DNA of 64,000 nucleotides from Candidatus Heimdallarchaeota archaeon (lineage in GTDB: Archaea > Asgardarchaeota > Heimdallarchaeia > Heimdallarchaeales > Kariarchaeaceae), in contig JASBSB010000007.1 of assembly GCA_030149205.1 (NCBI GenBank), positions 310,001-374,000 of the forward strand, written 5' to 3'. Positions 43,501 to 53,606 of the stretch are shown in pieces (position 1 is the first letter of the stretch; every line of letters starts with the position of its first letter). The notes below the pieces were generated by a model. That model saw nothing but the letters and a program-made list of their open reading frames with translations. It did not search any database and was not told the DNA's origin. Position numbers and translations under genes: made by a program.

Positions 43501-44494
43501 CCTCTATTTCTGCAACATTTCTCAAAATGTCACTTTTTACTTTCTCGATTTTTATATATATCTCATTGGTACTTTCTATTTTATTTAAAATATCAAGAGA
43601 TATAGGAATTTTCAGAGGTTCATACTCATTTGATAACAAGTCTCTATATTTGATAATTATTATAAAGTCTTCAATCTTGACTAGATCTGCGTATGACACA
43701 CTAGCTTCTTCTGAAACTCTTGCTTCGGGGGTAAGTTGCACATTATTAGATAATTCTTGTATAACGCTCAATAGATAGGGTTGAAGTGAAACATATAGGT
43801 TTTCAAGATTATTTATCTCATCTTCATTGAGTTCATTTATCTCTTCTTCACTGAAAATTTCTTTTAATACATTGAGTATAAGCTGTTTTGATTTAAATGT
43901 AATTTTTTCATTAGATATATTCTTTTTTTGAAATTCAACCCCACTGTTTTTACTATTTTTTGAATCATTTATGTAATTTTCTAATGCCATCTTAACAATA
44001 TTCTTAGAATGAGTCACAACCCTACCTTTTACCCTTCCTTCAATTGTAAATTCTATATCACCAAACCCTTGATGAATTAATTCAATCCCAAGTTTATTTT
44101 CTATCACTGATATTTTATCAAAAAATATTTTTGGTCTTAGAATACGGATGTTGCATTTATTAGAACAACTTAGTCTAGTACCTAATTTTAATTGAGCCAG
44201 AATCTTAAAATTTAATTGTTCATCAATCGGAATTTTAGAGTATTTTAAAATTATACCAACATAACCTTTAGCAAATTCATTTTTAATAAAATTCGGCTTT
44301 AGAATAAGCTTAATTAAATTTTCATAGATGGTTTTCTCCACTATAACTCCGTTTAAAATTTCTATTAAATCTAAGTCTTTATCAAACTTTAATTCAAGAA
44401 AATCATCTTTGTTTTTATTATCCCACACGAAGCTTACTGGTATTTCTTCAAATGGAAGAACCCAAGGGGCTATTTCTAATTCTATATTTTTCAT
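43493..44494 (-). CDS. Hypothetical protein, first gene of an unknown two-gene unit
   Basis: A 333-residue protein, rich in Ile, Asn, Lys and Glu. The N-terminal 150 residues look beta-rich (alternating hydrophobic residues). The middle is acidic with a helical EEEINELNEDEINNLENLYV stretch. No known motif. It is translationally coupled to the next gene. Its position between an LRR/radical SAM region and a type I R-M locus fits a defence or counter-defence role, but that is inference from neighbourhood only. Confidence 0.65.
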   Translation of the reverse strand: MKNIELEIAPWVLPFEEIPVSFVWDNKNKDDFLELKFDKDLDLIEILNGVIVEKTIYENLIKLILKPNFIKNEFAKGYVGIILKYSKIPIDEQLNFKILAQLKLGTRLSCSNKCNIRILRPKIFFDKISVIENKLGIELIHQGFGDIEFTIEGRVKGRVVTHSKNIVKMALENYINDSKNSKNSGVEFQKKNISNEKITFKSKQLILNVLKEIFSEEEINELNEDEINNLENLYVSLQPYLLSVIQELSNNVQLTPEARVSEEASVSYADLVKIEDFIIIIKYRDLLSNEYEPLKIPISLDILNKIESTNEIYIKIEKVKSDILRNVAEIEGE

Positions 44495-45055
44495 ACTTTA
44501 TATTTATTAGATTAGTTAGTAAACTTTAAGGTTAATTAGTAAATAATTGAATTTTTTTGAAGGCAGGTCTCCAAGGGTATTTTTGATGCGTTAAGAAGTC
44601 AAATAAATTCTTTTTGGATATGCATTGAATATTTCTTGAAACTTTCGTCAATTTTTAAAGTGTTGACTGATACCTCTTGAATTTTATAACGTTATTAATT
44701 CAATCTTAGATTTAGAATTTTAGGATCTTTAAATATCTCTGGCAATTTTGATCACTCCTACTGTTTTGATGTTTTATTTTTCTTCAAAAAATTTCATAAG
44801 ACCTAAAAAAAATGATTTTCTTTAGATCTTCTGACTACCTTTTAAACAAATCAAAGTTCATGTATGCAAATCTTGGATGAAGATATTTTTATCTAAATAT
44901 ATCTTTTATTCAGAAACTAAATTTAAATATTTTTCAGAAAATTATTTCAAAATTTGTTTAATTAAATTAATTTGGTTTAAGTTACTCGTATCAAATATCA
45001 AAAATTTGCCGAAATTGCTTTTTTTTTTTGTTCCTCAATGTCTTACTTTAGTTTT
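44495..45055. other. AT-rich intergenic region
   Basis: A 561-base spacer with strong AT bias. A CTTAAAGTTT box at 44521-44530 (minus strand) is a possible promoter for the two-gene unit. The only longer plus-strand frame (44877-45059) is low-complexity Phe/Lys/Ile and is not believable. No repeat or RNA recognised. Confidence 0.4.
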
Positions 45056-46288
45056 TTAAAATTTCACTCTTATTTTCCCAGTGAGAAGTTGTTCCATCAA
45101 GCCCTTTTTCTGTCGCTGAAGTTTCTTAAGAATTTTACGCTCAAGTTGGACCTCTTTATCTATTGAAGATAGAACTGCAATAATTTTTTGTTGTTCATTC
45201 TGAGGTGGAATAGGAATTATTAATTTTTTCATGTCTCGTAGCGATAATTCAAGAAAAGTAGTTCCAGAGGCTATTTGTTTCATTTTTCGCTTTAATAAAG
45301 GTAAAAAATAAGCTAAAAATTTGGTCTCAACCTTTTCAGGAATAATACCTGTAATTCCCTGATTAAATGAAACTTTTTGTTTTGTGATGACCAAGTCACC
45401 AATAGTTGCTCTCGTGCAAACAAGTAGACAATTGGCTGGAACAACTTTTGATTTGTTTGTTTCCCAACCAATCTGACTAAGTTTTCTATTTGTATTTTCT
45501 AGGATTTTCCCATTTATTGGAACGATATCTGTAGGAGTTGCCCATAGGTGCTCACCATTCCAAAAATCTTTAATTTGAGTGCTTGGTGTATTCCCTCGAA
45601 TAAGACTACTAGCATCCCCTAATCTTATGATCATCCATTCTTTTGGAATCATCCCAATAGTGCTGTCCTTGAATTCACTATGCCATCCTGGCATCCCCTT
45701 AGTTAGCAGCTGCTGCATGAGTCCCTTCTTGAGTCGTTTTGTTTTTTGGATGACCTTTTTTGTTGCTTGTATTGCGTTGTCTACTGCCGAGAGGATGTCT
45801 GCGATCTTTCGCTGCTCGGGGAGGGGGGGAACTGGTAAACTTATGGTCTGAAATGAAGATTTGTTTATGATTGGGACAACATTTTTTCCCACAAGTTGAT
45901 TTATTACCAACGGAAATTTTCTTAATATAGCGTAAAATATGTATCTAAAATCAAAATATTCCCCGTTTACGATTAAAGCATTTATCTGTTGGTTCGTTGC
46001 AGAGGTCACCTTAGTGATTCCCATTTTTCCTAATGTCCCTATACACGTTACAATTACTGTGTTTGGTGGAAGTAAATTTGCTTTTGATAAACCCTTTATA
46101 GTTAAAGTTCTCAGTGACTGTTCAATATAGGTTTGAGTATTCTCAAGGTCTGCTGGTGTAATAAAAGGAATTTCACCACCAAAATAATCTTGAATTTTAG
46201 TTGAAGGAGTTTTTCCAGTTACAACTTCTCCAATATCTTTAATCGATTTCAAATCCCAATTGGAGGGTACAATTTTCTTAAGGATCAT
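45056..46288 (-). CDS. hsdS: Type I restriction-modification specificity subunit
   Basis: The 410-residue protein has two target-recognition domains, each followed by a conserved helix: PLPEQRKIADILSAVDNAI near residue 155-175 and PQNEQQKIIAVLSSIDKEV near 360-380. Each half begins with a W-x-x-x-x-I/L segment followed by GKTPST or GNTPST and ends in LKKGLMQQLLT or QKKGLMEQLLTG. This is the full two-half HsdS plan, which recognises a bipartite DNA site and docks two HsdM. Its start overlaps hsdM by 11 bases. Confidence 0.92.
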   Translation of the reverse strand: MILKKIVPSNWDLKSIKDIGEVVTGKTPSTKIQDYFGGEIPFITPADLENTQTYIEQSLRTLTIKGLSKANLLPPNTVIVTCIGTLGKMGITKVTSATNQQINALIVNGEYFDFRYIFYAILRKFPLVINQLVGKNVVPIINKSSFQTISLPVPPLPEQRKIADILSAVDNAIQATKKVIQKTKRLKKGLMQQLLTKGMPGWHSEFKDSTIGMIPKEWMIIRLGDASSLIRGNTPSTQIKDFWNGEHLWATPTDIVPINGKILENTNRKLSQIGWETNKSKVVPANCLLVCTRATIGDLVITKQKVSFNQGITGIIPEKVETKFLAYFLPLLKRKMKQIASGTTFLELSLRDMKKLIIPIPPQNEQQKIIAVLSSIDKEVQLERKILKKLQRQKKGLMEQLLTGKIRVKF

Positions 46289-47891
46289 TTATCCCCAATT
46301 CCTCCAAATATTTCTCTACAATCTTCGTTGCCTCATCTCGTTCCTTCATTGCAGTTCGCCATTCCTTCACAGCCTCCTTCAGATCGATCTCCTCCTCTGG
46401 TTCTGAGGTGTCCACATATCTGGTGATGTTCAGCACGTAATCATTCTCCTTGATCTCATCCATGTCAACAACCCGTGCATAACGCTCGATCCCTCCATCC
46501 TTTTCCACCCTCTCAAAGCTGTCATAGGTGTCAACTATCTTTTTGATGTCCTCATCTCTCAGGAAGTTCTGTGCCTTGCCTGCCTCGAATTCCTCTGCTG
46601 CGTGAATAAAGATTACCCTGTTTCTCCTGCTCTCAGCCTTCTTCTTGTTTATCACCAGGATGCACCCCGGGATCCCTGTGCCATAGAAGAGGTTCTGCGG
46701 CAGTCCTATGACTGCCTCTATGGCATCCTCCTCAAGCAGTCCCTTTCTTATCTTACCCTCTGCACTCCCTCTGAACAGCACACCATGTGGCATCACAACA
46801 CCCAGTATTCCGTTGTTCTTCAGGGTCGCATACATGTGCTGGAGGAAGGCCAGGTCACCGTATGATTTTGGAGGGATGCCGAATCTAAACCTGCCATATC
46901 CTCCCTCTTGATCTGCCTTTGCCTCCTCATACCCCCAGTTTTTCAGTGAGAACGGTGGGTTTGCCATGACCCTGTCAAATTTCATAAGCTCACCATTTTC
47001 TACAAACTGTGGGTTTCGAAGGGTGTCTCCCTTCCGTATATCAGAGTCAGGAAGCCCATGGAGGAGCATGTTCATCTTACAGATACCCCAGGTGTTGATG
47101 TTTTTGTCCTGACCAGTGAGTGTCACGTTTATGGGAGGGGTTCTTGGGTCTTTTCCCTCCTTTTCTCTCTGTTCTCTGAGATAATAGATGGTGTTGATAA
47201 GAAAGCCCCCAGAGCCGACGGTTGGGTCATTGATCTTCATTCCCTCGATTGGCTTGAGCAGTCTGACAATTAGCTCGACAACCCTCTGAGGTGTGTAGAA
47301 CTCCCCTCCCTTTTTTCCAGAATCATCCGCAAACTGCTTGATAAGGTATTCATATGCCCGGCCAAGGATGTCTGGGTCACCAAGGCTGCTGTTGCTGAGT
47401 TCTAACCTGCTGTAATGCTGGATCAGAACAGAGAGTGTCTCATCCTTCAGCTTCTCCTTGTCGTTGAAGACGATGTTTTTCAGGACACCCTCAAGGTTAG
47501 TGTTGGCATCTTCCAGCTCAGCCATGGCCTTGTCCAGCCCCTCTCCGATGTTTGAGGTGAGGGCACTTATAGGGGTTATTTCTTGTTTATCTTCCTCAGT
47601 GAATGAGTCATCAGCATACCATCTGGCAGCCTTTGGGACGAAGAACTGATGAAAGTCATGGTCATTCCATGCGAGTTCCCTGTCACCGTGTTCCTTTTCT
47701 AGTTCCTTTGCATGCTCGACGAAGACATCGTTCATTCGCTTCAGAAAGAGGAGCCCGAAGATGTATTGCTTGTATTCTGAGGAGTCAATGCTCCCTCTTA
47801 GGATGTCAGCAGATTTCCAGAGATGTGCTTCCAGCTCTTGTTGTGTGATTTTTCCATTGCTTATAGGTTTCCACCCGACCCGTTGTTTCAT
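46278..47891 (-). CDS. hsdM: Type I restriction-modification methyltransferase subunit
   Basis: A 537-residue N6-adenine methyltransferase subunit. It has a helical N-terminal domain, then GGEFYTPQRVVELIVRLL, the AdoMet motif I DPTVGSGGFLINT near residues 222-235, and the catalytic motif IV NPPF near 310. The C-terminal half has the usual GVLFRGSAEGKIRKGLLE segment. It is cotranscribed with hsdS. The restriction subunit lies 2.6 kb away on the other strand, with three accessory genes between. Confidence 0.93.
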   Translation of the reverse strand: MKQRVGWKPISNGKITQQELEAHLWKSADILRGSIDSSEYKQYIFGLLFLKRMNDVFVEHAKELEKEHGDRELAWNDHDFHQFFVPKAARWYADDSFTEEDKQEITPISALTSNIGEGLDKAMAELEDANTNLEGVLKNIVFNDKEKLKDETLSVLIQHYSRLELSNSSLGDPDILGRAYEYLIKQFADDSGKKGGEFYTPQRVVELIVRLLKPIEGMKINDPTVGSGGFLINTIYYLREQREKEGKDPRTPPINVTLTGQDKNINTWGICKMNMLLHGLPDSDIRKGDTLRNPQFVENGELMKFDRVMANPPFSLKNWGYEEAKADQEGGYGRFRFGIPPKSYGDLAFLQHMYATLKNNGILGVVMPHGVLFRGSAEGKIRKGLLEEDAIEAVIGLPQNLFYGTGIPGCILVINKKKAESRRNRVIFIHAAEEFEAGKAQNFLRDEDIKKIVDTYDSFERVEKDGGIERYARVVDMDEIKENDYVLNITRYVDTSEPEEEIDLKEAVKEWRTAMKERDEATKIVEKYLEELGINDP

Positions 47892-48131
47892 TTCACTGCT
47901 TGTTTAGAAAGTTTTCTTAGGTAGGTTGAATCAAAGAGCTTTCTTTTGCGTTTGATGTGAATCGTGAATAAATGTTGTTTACTGCTCCTTTGTAAAATTT
48001 TTGTGTTTCTGGTATGTCTTCTGACCTTGTAATGTCTTCTCATCTTATGTTAAAGGGTAACGCTCTGGTCTTAAAACTATAGACTTAAAACTAAGGACTT
48101 AATAAACTGATCTCAGAAGGGGATTTGAGAC
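47892..48131. other. Divergent promoter region of hsdM and the metallopeptidase gene
   Basis: About 240 bases between divergent starts. TTCTAAACAAG near hsdM and ACTTAATAAACTG at about 48089-48101 are candidate boxes for the two directions. No inverted repeat stands out. Confidence 0.35.
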
Positions 48132-48851
48132 ATGCCAACCTTAAATTTTCCCAAGCAGCAGCTTGAGTATCAGATAAAGTTCTCATCACGTCGAAAGACG
48201 ATAGGCATAGCTGTGGATAAGGAGCATGGGTTGGTGGTGACTGCACCAACTGGGACCTCTCCTGATGTTGTTCAGGGGCTTGTGAGTGAGAAGATGGATT
48301 GGATTAAGAAAAGTCTCGATAAGGTTGATCAGATACTTCCTCCTGCCAACAAAAAGTTCTTTGTAAGCGGTGAGCGACTTTTATACCTTGGTCGGTCATA
48401 TCGTCTTGAGGTAATCCGGAAAGAATCCAAACGTATTCGCTTCAGATTTTATCATGGGAGATTTATTGTGGAGTATCCCCGAGAGGTTGAGTATGACTCT
48501 TCTCGTGTCAGAAGGCATGTTGTAAGGTGGTACAGAGAAAAGGCACTTGAGAAGCTTTCCCAGAGGGTTACATTTTATGCAGCCAAGGTTGGCAAGGTTC
48601 CAGAGGATGTGCGAGTCCGAGATTTCAAATCAAGATGGGGTAGCTGTCAGGTTGATGGGGCACTTGATTTTAACTGGAGGATTATTATGGCTCCTATGTC
48701 GATAGTTGATTATCTGGTTGTTCATGAGCTGGTTCATCTCATTCACAGGGGGCACAGCCGTAGATACTGGAGTCGGCTGTCTGCTATTCTTTTGGATCAC
48801 AAACGGAGAAAGGATTGGTTACGGATCAACGGGGCCACATTGAGTTTTTAG
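48132..48851 (+). CDS. SprT/YgjP-like zinc metallopeptidase
   Basis: The 239-residue protein has the zinc-protease motif as VVHELVHLIHRGHSRRYW near residues 196-213 (H-E-x-x-H with a downstream His) and the preceding RWGSCQ...NWRIIMAP that marks the YgjP/DUF45 family. It has no signal peptide, so it acts inside the cell. Genes of this family are often found next to type I restriction genes, as here, though their role in those systems is unclear to me. Confidence 0.85.
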   Translation: MPTLNFPKQQLEYQIKFSSRRKTIGIAVDKEHGLVVTAPTGTSPDVVQGLVSEKMDWIKKSLDKVDQILPPANKKFFVSGERLLYLGRSYRLEVIRKESKRIRFRFYHGRFIVEYPREVEYDSSRVRRHVVRWYREKALEKLSQRVTFYAAKVGKVPEDVRVRDFKSRWGSCQVDGALDFNWRIIMAPMSIVDYLVVHELVHLIHRGHSRRYWSRLSAILLDHKRRKDWLRINGATLSF

Positions 48852-49015
48852 AAAAACATGAGCAAATAGCAGAATAATTTATTAAGGTTATTAATACGTG
48901 TATCACTCCATCAATCAGAATATGGAATTATCCATCTGTCTCAGGCATATCTGTGTAGGATGGAAAGCTCAGGGTAGAAGTTTTTATATCAAACTAGAAA
49001 AAACCTAATGAGAAA

Positions 49016-49264
49016 ATGTTTCAATACAGGGTAAAACAGGATTTTCTGGTTAATTGTCCGAGATGTTTTGTTCATCAGAGTCACTTTACCATATGCGACT
49101 TCTTGATCTGTACCCATTGTGGGCTTGAATTCTACATTTTGAGGGGGAAGGCAGAGGTCTTGAGTACTCGCTCATACAATGGTGAGAGATATGCCCGTAG
49201 AACTGAGTATCTACACCTGTTAAATGCCTGCCCCTATTGTCAATCTTTCTGTGGCGTTAATTAG
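49016..49264 (+). CDS. Small zinc-ribbon protein
   Basis: An 82-residue protein with three C-x-x-C knuckles (NCPRCF, CTHCGL and CPYCQ), enough for one or two zinc sites. It lies between the metallopeptidase and GIY-YIG genes of the type I R-M locus, on the same strand. A GTTTTTATATC box at about 48979-48989 lies about 30 bases upstream of the ATG. A small DNA- or protein-binding accessory factor is likely; no family name can be given. Confidence 0.65.
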   Translation: MFQYRVKQDFLVNCPRCFVHQSHFTICDFLICTHCGLEFYILRGKAEVLSTRSYNGERYARRTEYLHLLNACPYCQSFCGVN

Positions 49265-49517
49265 AGGAATCTTTCAGATTGTGACTTCCCCTAAAATTTG
49301 TAAGTTCGACAATTCAAATTTCTGGGCGGAATAATTCTCGTTATTTTTGTAAATTCGGATTAGAAGACTCTGCAGATGCTTTTCCCCAGTTTCATACTAT
49401 CCTTAACCATCCACTCTTATCAATCAGATGTGGCTTTGTGTTCAAATCCCCGGAAAAATAATGAAATCTTTGTCTGTGGGGGCAAAAGTTCTTTATTGTC
49501 TTGACACTCTTTGAGTT
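49265..49517. other. Intergenic region before GIY-YIG gene
   Basis: It holds GGGGGCAAAAGTTCTTTATTG just before the gene. The word AAAAGTTCT also occurs at about 2979-2987 and 5786-5794. TTCTTTATTG is the probable TATA box, some 20 bases before ATG 49518. Confidence 0.35.
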
Positions 49518-50390
49518 ATGAATCAAAGGGGGAAGCTGATACAGGTATTCCTTAAGTACAATGACCCAAACCGTCTTACTATAACAGAAATTAAAAATTG
49601 GACGGGGCAGGCATTGATGGTGTCTAGAGGGGATCTGACTGATCTGCTCAAACGTAAAGAAGCCAAAGGTGTTGGTGTCTATCTGTTGTTAGGGGAAGAA
49701 GATGGCACATTGAATATTTATGTTGGAGAGACAGAAAATTTTAGAGAGCGAATCAAGGGACATTTCGCCAAAGAATTTTGGAACAAGGTTATACTTTTTG
49801 TGAACAAGGATTCAAATCTCACAAAGGCTCACGTGCAATATCTGGAACAAATGCTCTATAAGAAATTAGTGGATAGCAGTGATGTGACGCTTACCAATTC
49901 AAATGTTCCTAACAAGGGAATATTGCCAGAGGCAGAGGAAGAGACCATGGGTGAGTTTCTTGACAATCTATACCTTGTTCTTGGTGTTCTGGGTTATTCT
50001 AATCTTTCTTCCCAGGAAATCTCCAAGAAACCCAAATTCTTTGCCAGAAAGGTCAGTGATCCCAACATAAAAGGAGAGATGATTATAAAAGGGGAGCAAT
50101 ATGTTGTTCTCAAAGGTTCTCAATTTCAGAATGACACAAAGCAAATTCGTGAACAAAAACTTCCTGTGACATATTATAAACGAATTGAGGATTTAATTAA
50201 CAAGGGGATTATAGTTGATAAAGGTGATTATTATCAGTTGACAAAAGATATTTCCTTTTCTTCTCCGAGTACAGCAGCGTTATTTGTCTTGGGGAGAAGA
50301 TCAAATGGTAGAACCGAATGGAAGACAAAAGATGGATTAACCTTTGCTGAATTCGAAGAAAAATTAGCAGGGGTAGATCCCAAAGTTTAA
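49518..50390 (+). CDS. GIY-YIG nuclease-family protein with DUF4357-like C-terminus
   Basis: A 290-residue protein. The GIY-YIG core runs from GVGVYLLLGE through NIYVGETENFRERIKGHF to the SNLTKAHVQYLEQML helix (about residues 52-120); the second signature tyrosine and the GETEN segment are intact. The C-terminal 100 residues (KGEQYVVLKGSQF, then DGLTFAEFEEKLAG) match the DUF4357 pattern. I recall this fusion as a frequent neighbour of type I R-M genes. It may be an accessory nuclease or a recombination-limiting factor. Confidence 0.82.
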   Translation: MNQRGKLIQVFLKYNDPNRLTITEIKNWTGQALMVSRGDLTDLLKRKEAKGVGVYLLLGEEDGTLNIYVGETENFRERIKGHFAKEFWNKVILFVNKDSNLTKAHVQYLEQMLYKKLVDSSDVTLTNSNVPNKGILPEAEEETMGEFLDNLYLVLGVLGYSNLSSQEISKKPKFFARKVSDPNIKGEMIIKGEQYVVLKGSQFQNDTKQIREQKLPVTYYKRIEDLINKGIIVDKGDYYQLTKDISFSSPSTAALFVLGRRSNGRTEWKTKDGLTFAEFEEKLAGVDPKV

Positions 50391-50473
50391 CTCATTCTTC
50401 CTCATCTAAGGAAAAAATATGTGTTTTTATACTAAAGGGGCGCATAATTATCTCAGGCTGAGGCAACACTAAA

Positions 50474-53400
50474 ATGGTATGGAATTTTCAAGATGACAAG
50501 GAGAATTATTTGTCTGGGTGGAATGAATTTACATTAAGCGAGGGGCCTGCAATAAAGCTGTTGGAAAAATTGGGATACACCTATGTGTCTCCAACAGTCC
50601 TCGAATCAGAGCGGGAGAGGTTACAAAACCCTGTTGTGGAGCCACGGTTAAGAAAAGCAATAAAACGAATAAACCCATGGATATCTGAAGAGAATATTCT
50701 CAGGGTACTTAACAAGATTACAAGGGTTCCGGGGAATAGTGGGTTAGAGATAAACCAGAAGGTTCATGAGCATCTAGTTGGTTATCTTTCTGTGACTCAA
50801 GAGATAGATGGAGAGAGGTCTTCTAAAACTGTTAAAATCATTGACTTTGAGAATGTTGACAACAATGAGTTCATCGTTACAAATCAGTATCGTGTAGTTG
50901 GACCCAAGAAAGAGATACGGTGTGATGTGGTCTGTCTGATCAATGGGCTTCCAATAGTGGTCATTGAGGCGAAGAATCCCACGAGTTCAAAGGGGAGCAT
51001 AGAAGAGGCGGTCAAACAGTTGCAACGTTACCAATCCAGTGAAAGAGGTGCTCCTGCATTGTTTTATTACACGCATGTGCTGATACCAATAAACAGGGTG
51101 CAGGCTATGGTTGGGACGAATGATACACCACCGCAGCACTATCTGGAATGGAAGGATCCCTATCCGAAGCTTCTTGAGGAAGTTGAAGCCTTTGTGAGTC
51201 GTAAACCTAATACCCAGGATATAGCACTTGTAGGAGTCTTAACTCCAGAGAATCTGTTAGATATTATTCAAAATTTCGTGGTGTATGAGGTAGCTGATGG
51301 GAAGACACAGAAAAAAATTCCAAGGTATCAGCAGTACCGAGCGGTAAACAAGGCAATCAAACGCATTGTTCAAAATTGGGGGACTAATGATAAGGAGCAG
51401 ATCAAGAAGAGAGGTGGTGTTATCTGGCACACACAGGGATCTGGTAAGTCATTGACAATGCTGTTTCTGGCAACCAAGCTGAGAAGGGTGAATCTGTTGC
51501 AGAATCCCACTGTCTTGGTGGTAACAGATCGAATAAACCTTGATAAACAGATTACCAACACCTTTCGCCGTTGTAACTTCCCCAGTCCAATTTCTGCTAA
51601 AAGCACTTCTCATCTTCAGAAGTTAGTTAAAGAGATTGATCAAGTTCCAGGGAGAACTATCCTAACAACAATTCACAAGTTTCAGGAGAAGAATCGGGCA
51701 GTTCCCTATCCTGAGCTTGCAAGCTCAGCAAATGTCATTGTGCTTGCCGATGAGGCTCATCGAACCCAGTACAAGGGTCTTGCCATGAATATGAGAACTG
51801 CGCTTCCCAATGCGACCTTTATTGCCTTTACTGGTACTCCGTTGATTAAGGCAGAAAATATCACCACCTCAACCTTCAGCAACTATATTGACAAGTACAG
51901 CATAAATCAATCAGTCCAAGACAAGGCAACAGTGCCAATTTTTTATGAGGGAAGGCTACCTAATTTACATGTTGAAAAGCAAGCAATGGATCTTATGCTG
52001 GAGATTGAATTGGAATCCTACTCTGATAAGGAACAGGAGCAAATAAAAAGGAAATACGCCAATATAAGAAGTGTAATTGGTGCAGAATCTCGGATCAAAA
52101 CTGTGGCTGTGGATATTTACAAACATTTCAGGAAGTTTATTCATCCGAATGGGTTCAAGGGGCAGATCGTGGCGATTAATCGAATTACATCAGTCCGTTA
52201 CAAAAAGATTCTAGATGAACTTTTACGGGGGTCTGGTATAGAGTGTGCAGTGGTTTACTCTCCCTCTCAGAATGACAGTGGGGATCTGCTGAAATATCAG
52301 CTGACCCATGATCAGGAGGAAAAAGTTGTCTCACGATTTAAAGACCCAAACGATCCACTTGCACTTTTGATTGTTGTGGATAAGCTGCTAACAGGCTTTG
52401 ATGCACCTATAGAGCAGGTCATGTATCTGGATAACGTGTTAAAAGCGCATAACCTTCTTCAGGCAATTGCACGTGTGAACAGAACTTATAAGAACAAGGA
52501 GTATGGGCTGATAGTTGATTATGTTGGTATTTCCAATTATCTAAAAAAGGCACTGGCAGTGTTTGATGAGGTGGATCTTGAGAATGCACTCATCCCCTTT
52601 TCTGAGGCACACGAAAAGTTGAAGATCGCACATAACTCTGTTATGGAGCTGTTTCAATCCCTCAGAGAACGTGAAAACATAGATGCCTGTGCAGATCATC
52701 TTGCAGATAGTGACCAGGTTGAGCTTTTCGTCAGCCGTGTAAAAGAGTTCGAAAATGCGATGGATATGGTGCTCCCAGATCCAATAGCCAACGAATATAA
52801 GCATGACCTTGTCTTTGCAATCAAGCTGCTTGAATATCTGAAGCACACGGGGAGAAGTGAAACTCCAACTGATCTTTCAGACATATCACAGAAGATAAAG
52901 GACTTGATAGATGAACACGTCCGAGCCCAGGGCGTTCAACTTATTGTCCAACCCATCTCAATCCTCTCAGACGATTTTGATAAGGAGGTAGAAAAACTCT
53001 CACCATCATCCAAGGGACGGGCATTAATCATCCAATCATCAATCCAGATGCATATCAAGGAGAAGCGAGAGAAGAACCCAGTATTCTATGATGAGCTGAG
53101 CGCAAGACTTCAGAAGATTATAGAGGAATATGAGGCAAGACGTCTCTCAGAGGCAGAATTCATTGATGGACTGCATACAATCATTGAACAGATTGAGAAT
53201 CTAAGCAGGGCTGCCAACAAGCTGGGACTGGATGAATCTGAGTATGCGTTCTACAAGACGTTAAACTCAACTGTTCATGGGGGTAACAACGATGATGATT
53301 TAGATGCAGCTGTAAGAGATCTGACCATGGAGCTTGTCCGAGAGCTGGAAGACCTGGCAATCATAGACTGGCAAACAAAGGATGACATCCTGAGGAAGAT

Positions 53401-53503
53401 GCGGCAGACAATCAAGCTGAAGCTCCGGGGGGTGATCTCGGATCGTAAGCAGATGGAATCACTGACAACCGACCTAATTGAGGTGGCAAGAAGGAACTTA
53501 TAA
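50474..53503 (+). CDS. hsdR: Type I restriction-modification endonuclease/translocase subunit
   Basis: The 1009-residue motor-nuclease has the PD-(D/E)XK site as RCDVVCLINGLPIVVIEAKNP near residues 148-170. The helicase motifs follow: Walker A TQGSGKS near 320-326, DEAH near 426-429, FTGTP near 450, and QAIARVNRTYKNK near 660. The C-terminal helical part is complete, so the subunit looks intact. With HsdM and HsdS it would cleave unmethylated DNA after translocation. CATAATTATC about 24 bases upstream may be the promoter box. Confidence 0.93.
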   Translation: MVWNFQDDKENYLSGWNEFTLSEGPAIKLLEKLGYTYVSPTVLESERERLQNPVVEPRLRKAIKRINPWISEENILRVLNKITRVPGNSGLEINQKVHEHLVGYLSVTQEIDGERSSKTVKIIDFENVDNNEFIVTNQYRVVGPKKEIRCDVVCLINGLPIVVIEAKNPTSSKGSIEEAVKQLQRYQSSERGAPALFYYTHVLIPINRVQAMVGTNDTPPQHYLEWKDPYPKLLEEVEAFVSRKPNTQDIALVGVLTPENLLDIIQNFVVYEVADGKTQKKIPRYQQYRAVNKAIKRIVQNWGTNDKEQIKKRGGVIWHTQGSGKSLTMLFLATKLRRVNLLQNPTVLVVTDRINLDKQITNTFRRCNFPSPISAKSTSHLQKLVKEIDQVPGRTILTTIHKFQEKNRAVPYPELASSANVIVLADEAHRTQYKGLAMNMRTALPNATFIAFTGTPLIKAENITTSTFSNYIDKYSINQSVQDKATVPIFYEGRLPNLHVEKQAMDLMLEIELESYSDKEQEQIKRKYANIRSVIGAESRIKTVAVDIYKHFRKFIHPNGFKGQIVAINRITSVRYKKILDELLRGSGIECAVVYSPSQNDSGDLLKYQLTHDQEEKVVSRFKDPNDPLALLIVVDKLLTGFDAPIEQVMYLDNVLKAHNLLQAIARVNRTYKNKEYGLIVDYVGISNYLKKALAVFDEVDLENALIPFSEAHEKLKIAHNSVMELFQSLRERENIDACADHLADSDQVELFVSRVKEFENAMDMVLPDPIANEYKHDLVFAIKLLEYLKHTGRSETPTDLSDISQKIKDLIDEHVRAQGVQLIVQPISILSDDFDKEVEKLSPSSKGRALIIQSSIQMHIKEKREKNPVFYDELSARLQKIIEEYEARRLSEAEFIDGLHTIIEQIENLSRAANKLGLDESEYAFYKTLNSTVHGGNNDDDLDAAVRDLTMELVRELEDLAIIDWQTKDDILRKMRQTIKLKLRGVISDRKQMESLTTDLIEVARRNL

Positions 53504-53606
53504 GTGTTAAATTCAGAAAACTAACTTATCTTAAAGGGTTTTTTTCTTCAAAAATCATTTATTGGAAAGGAAAGATAGAAATCAAGAGATAAATAAGAAT
53601 AGTTAA

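Noticed and set aside
44877..45059. 60-codon plus-strand frame before hsdS
   Set aside because: Low-complexity Phe/Lys/Ile composition in AT-rich spacer.
46602..47848. Plus-strand frames opposite hsdM
   Set aside because: Shadows of the well-supported hsdM coding strand.
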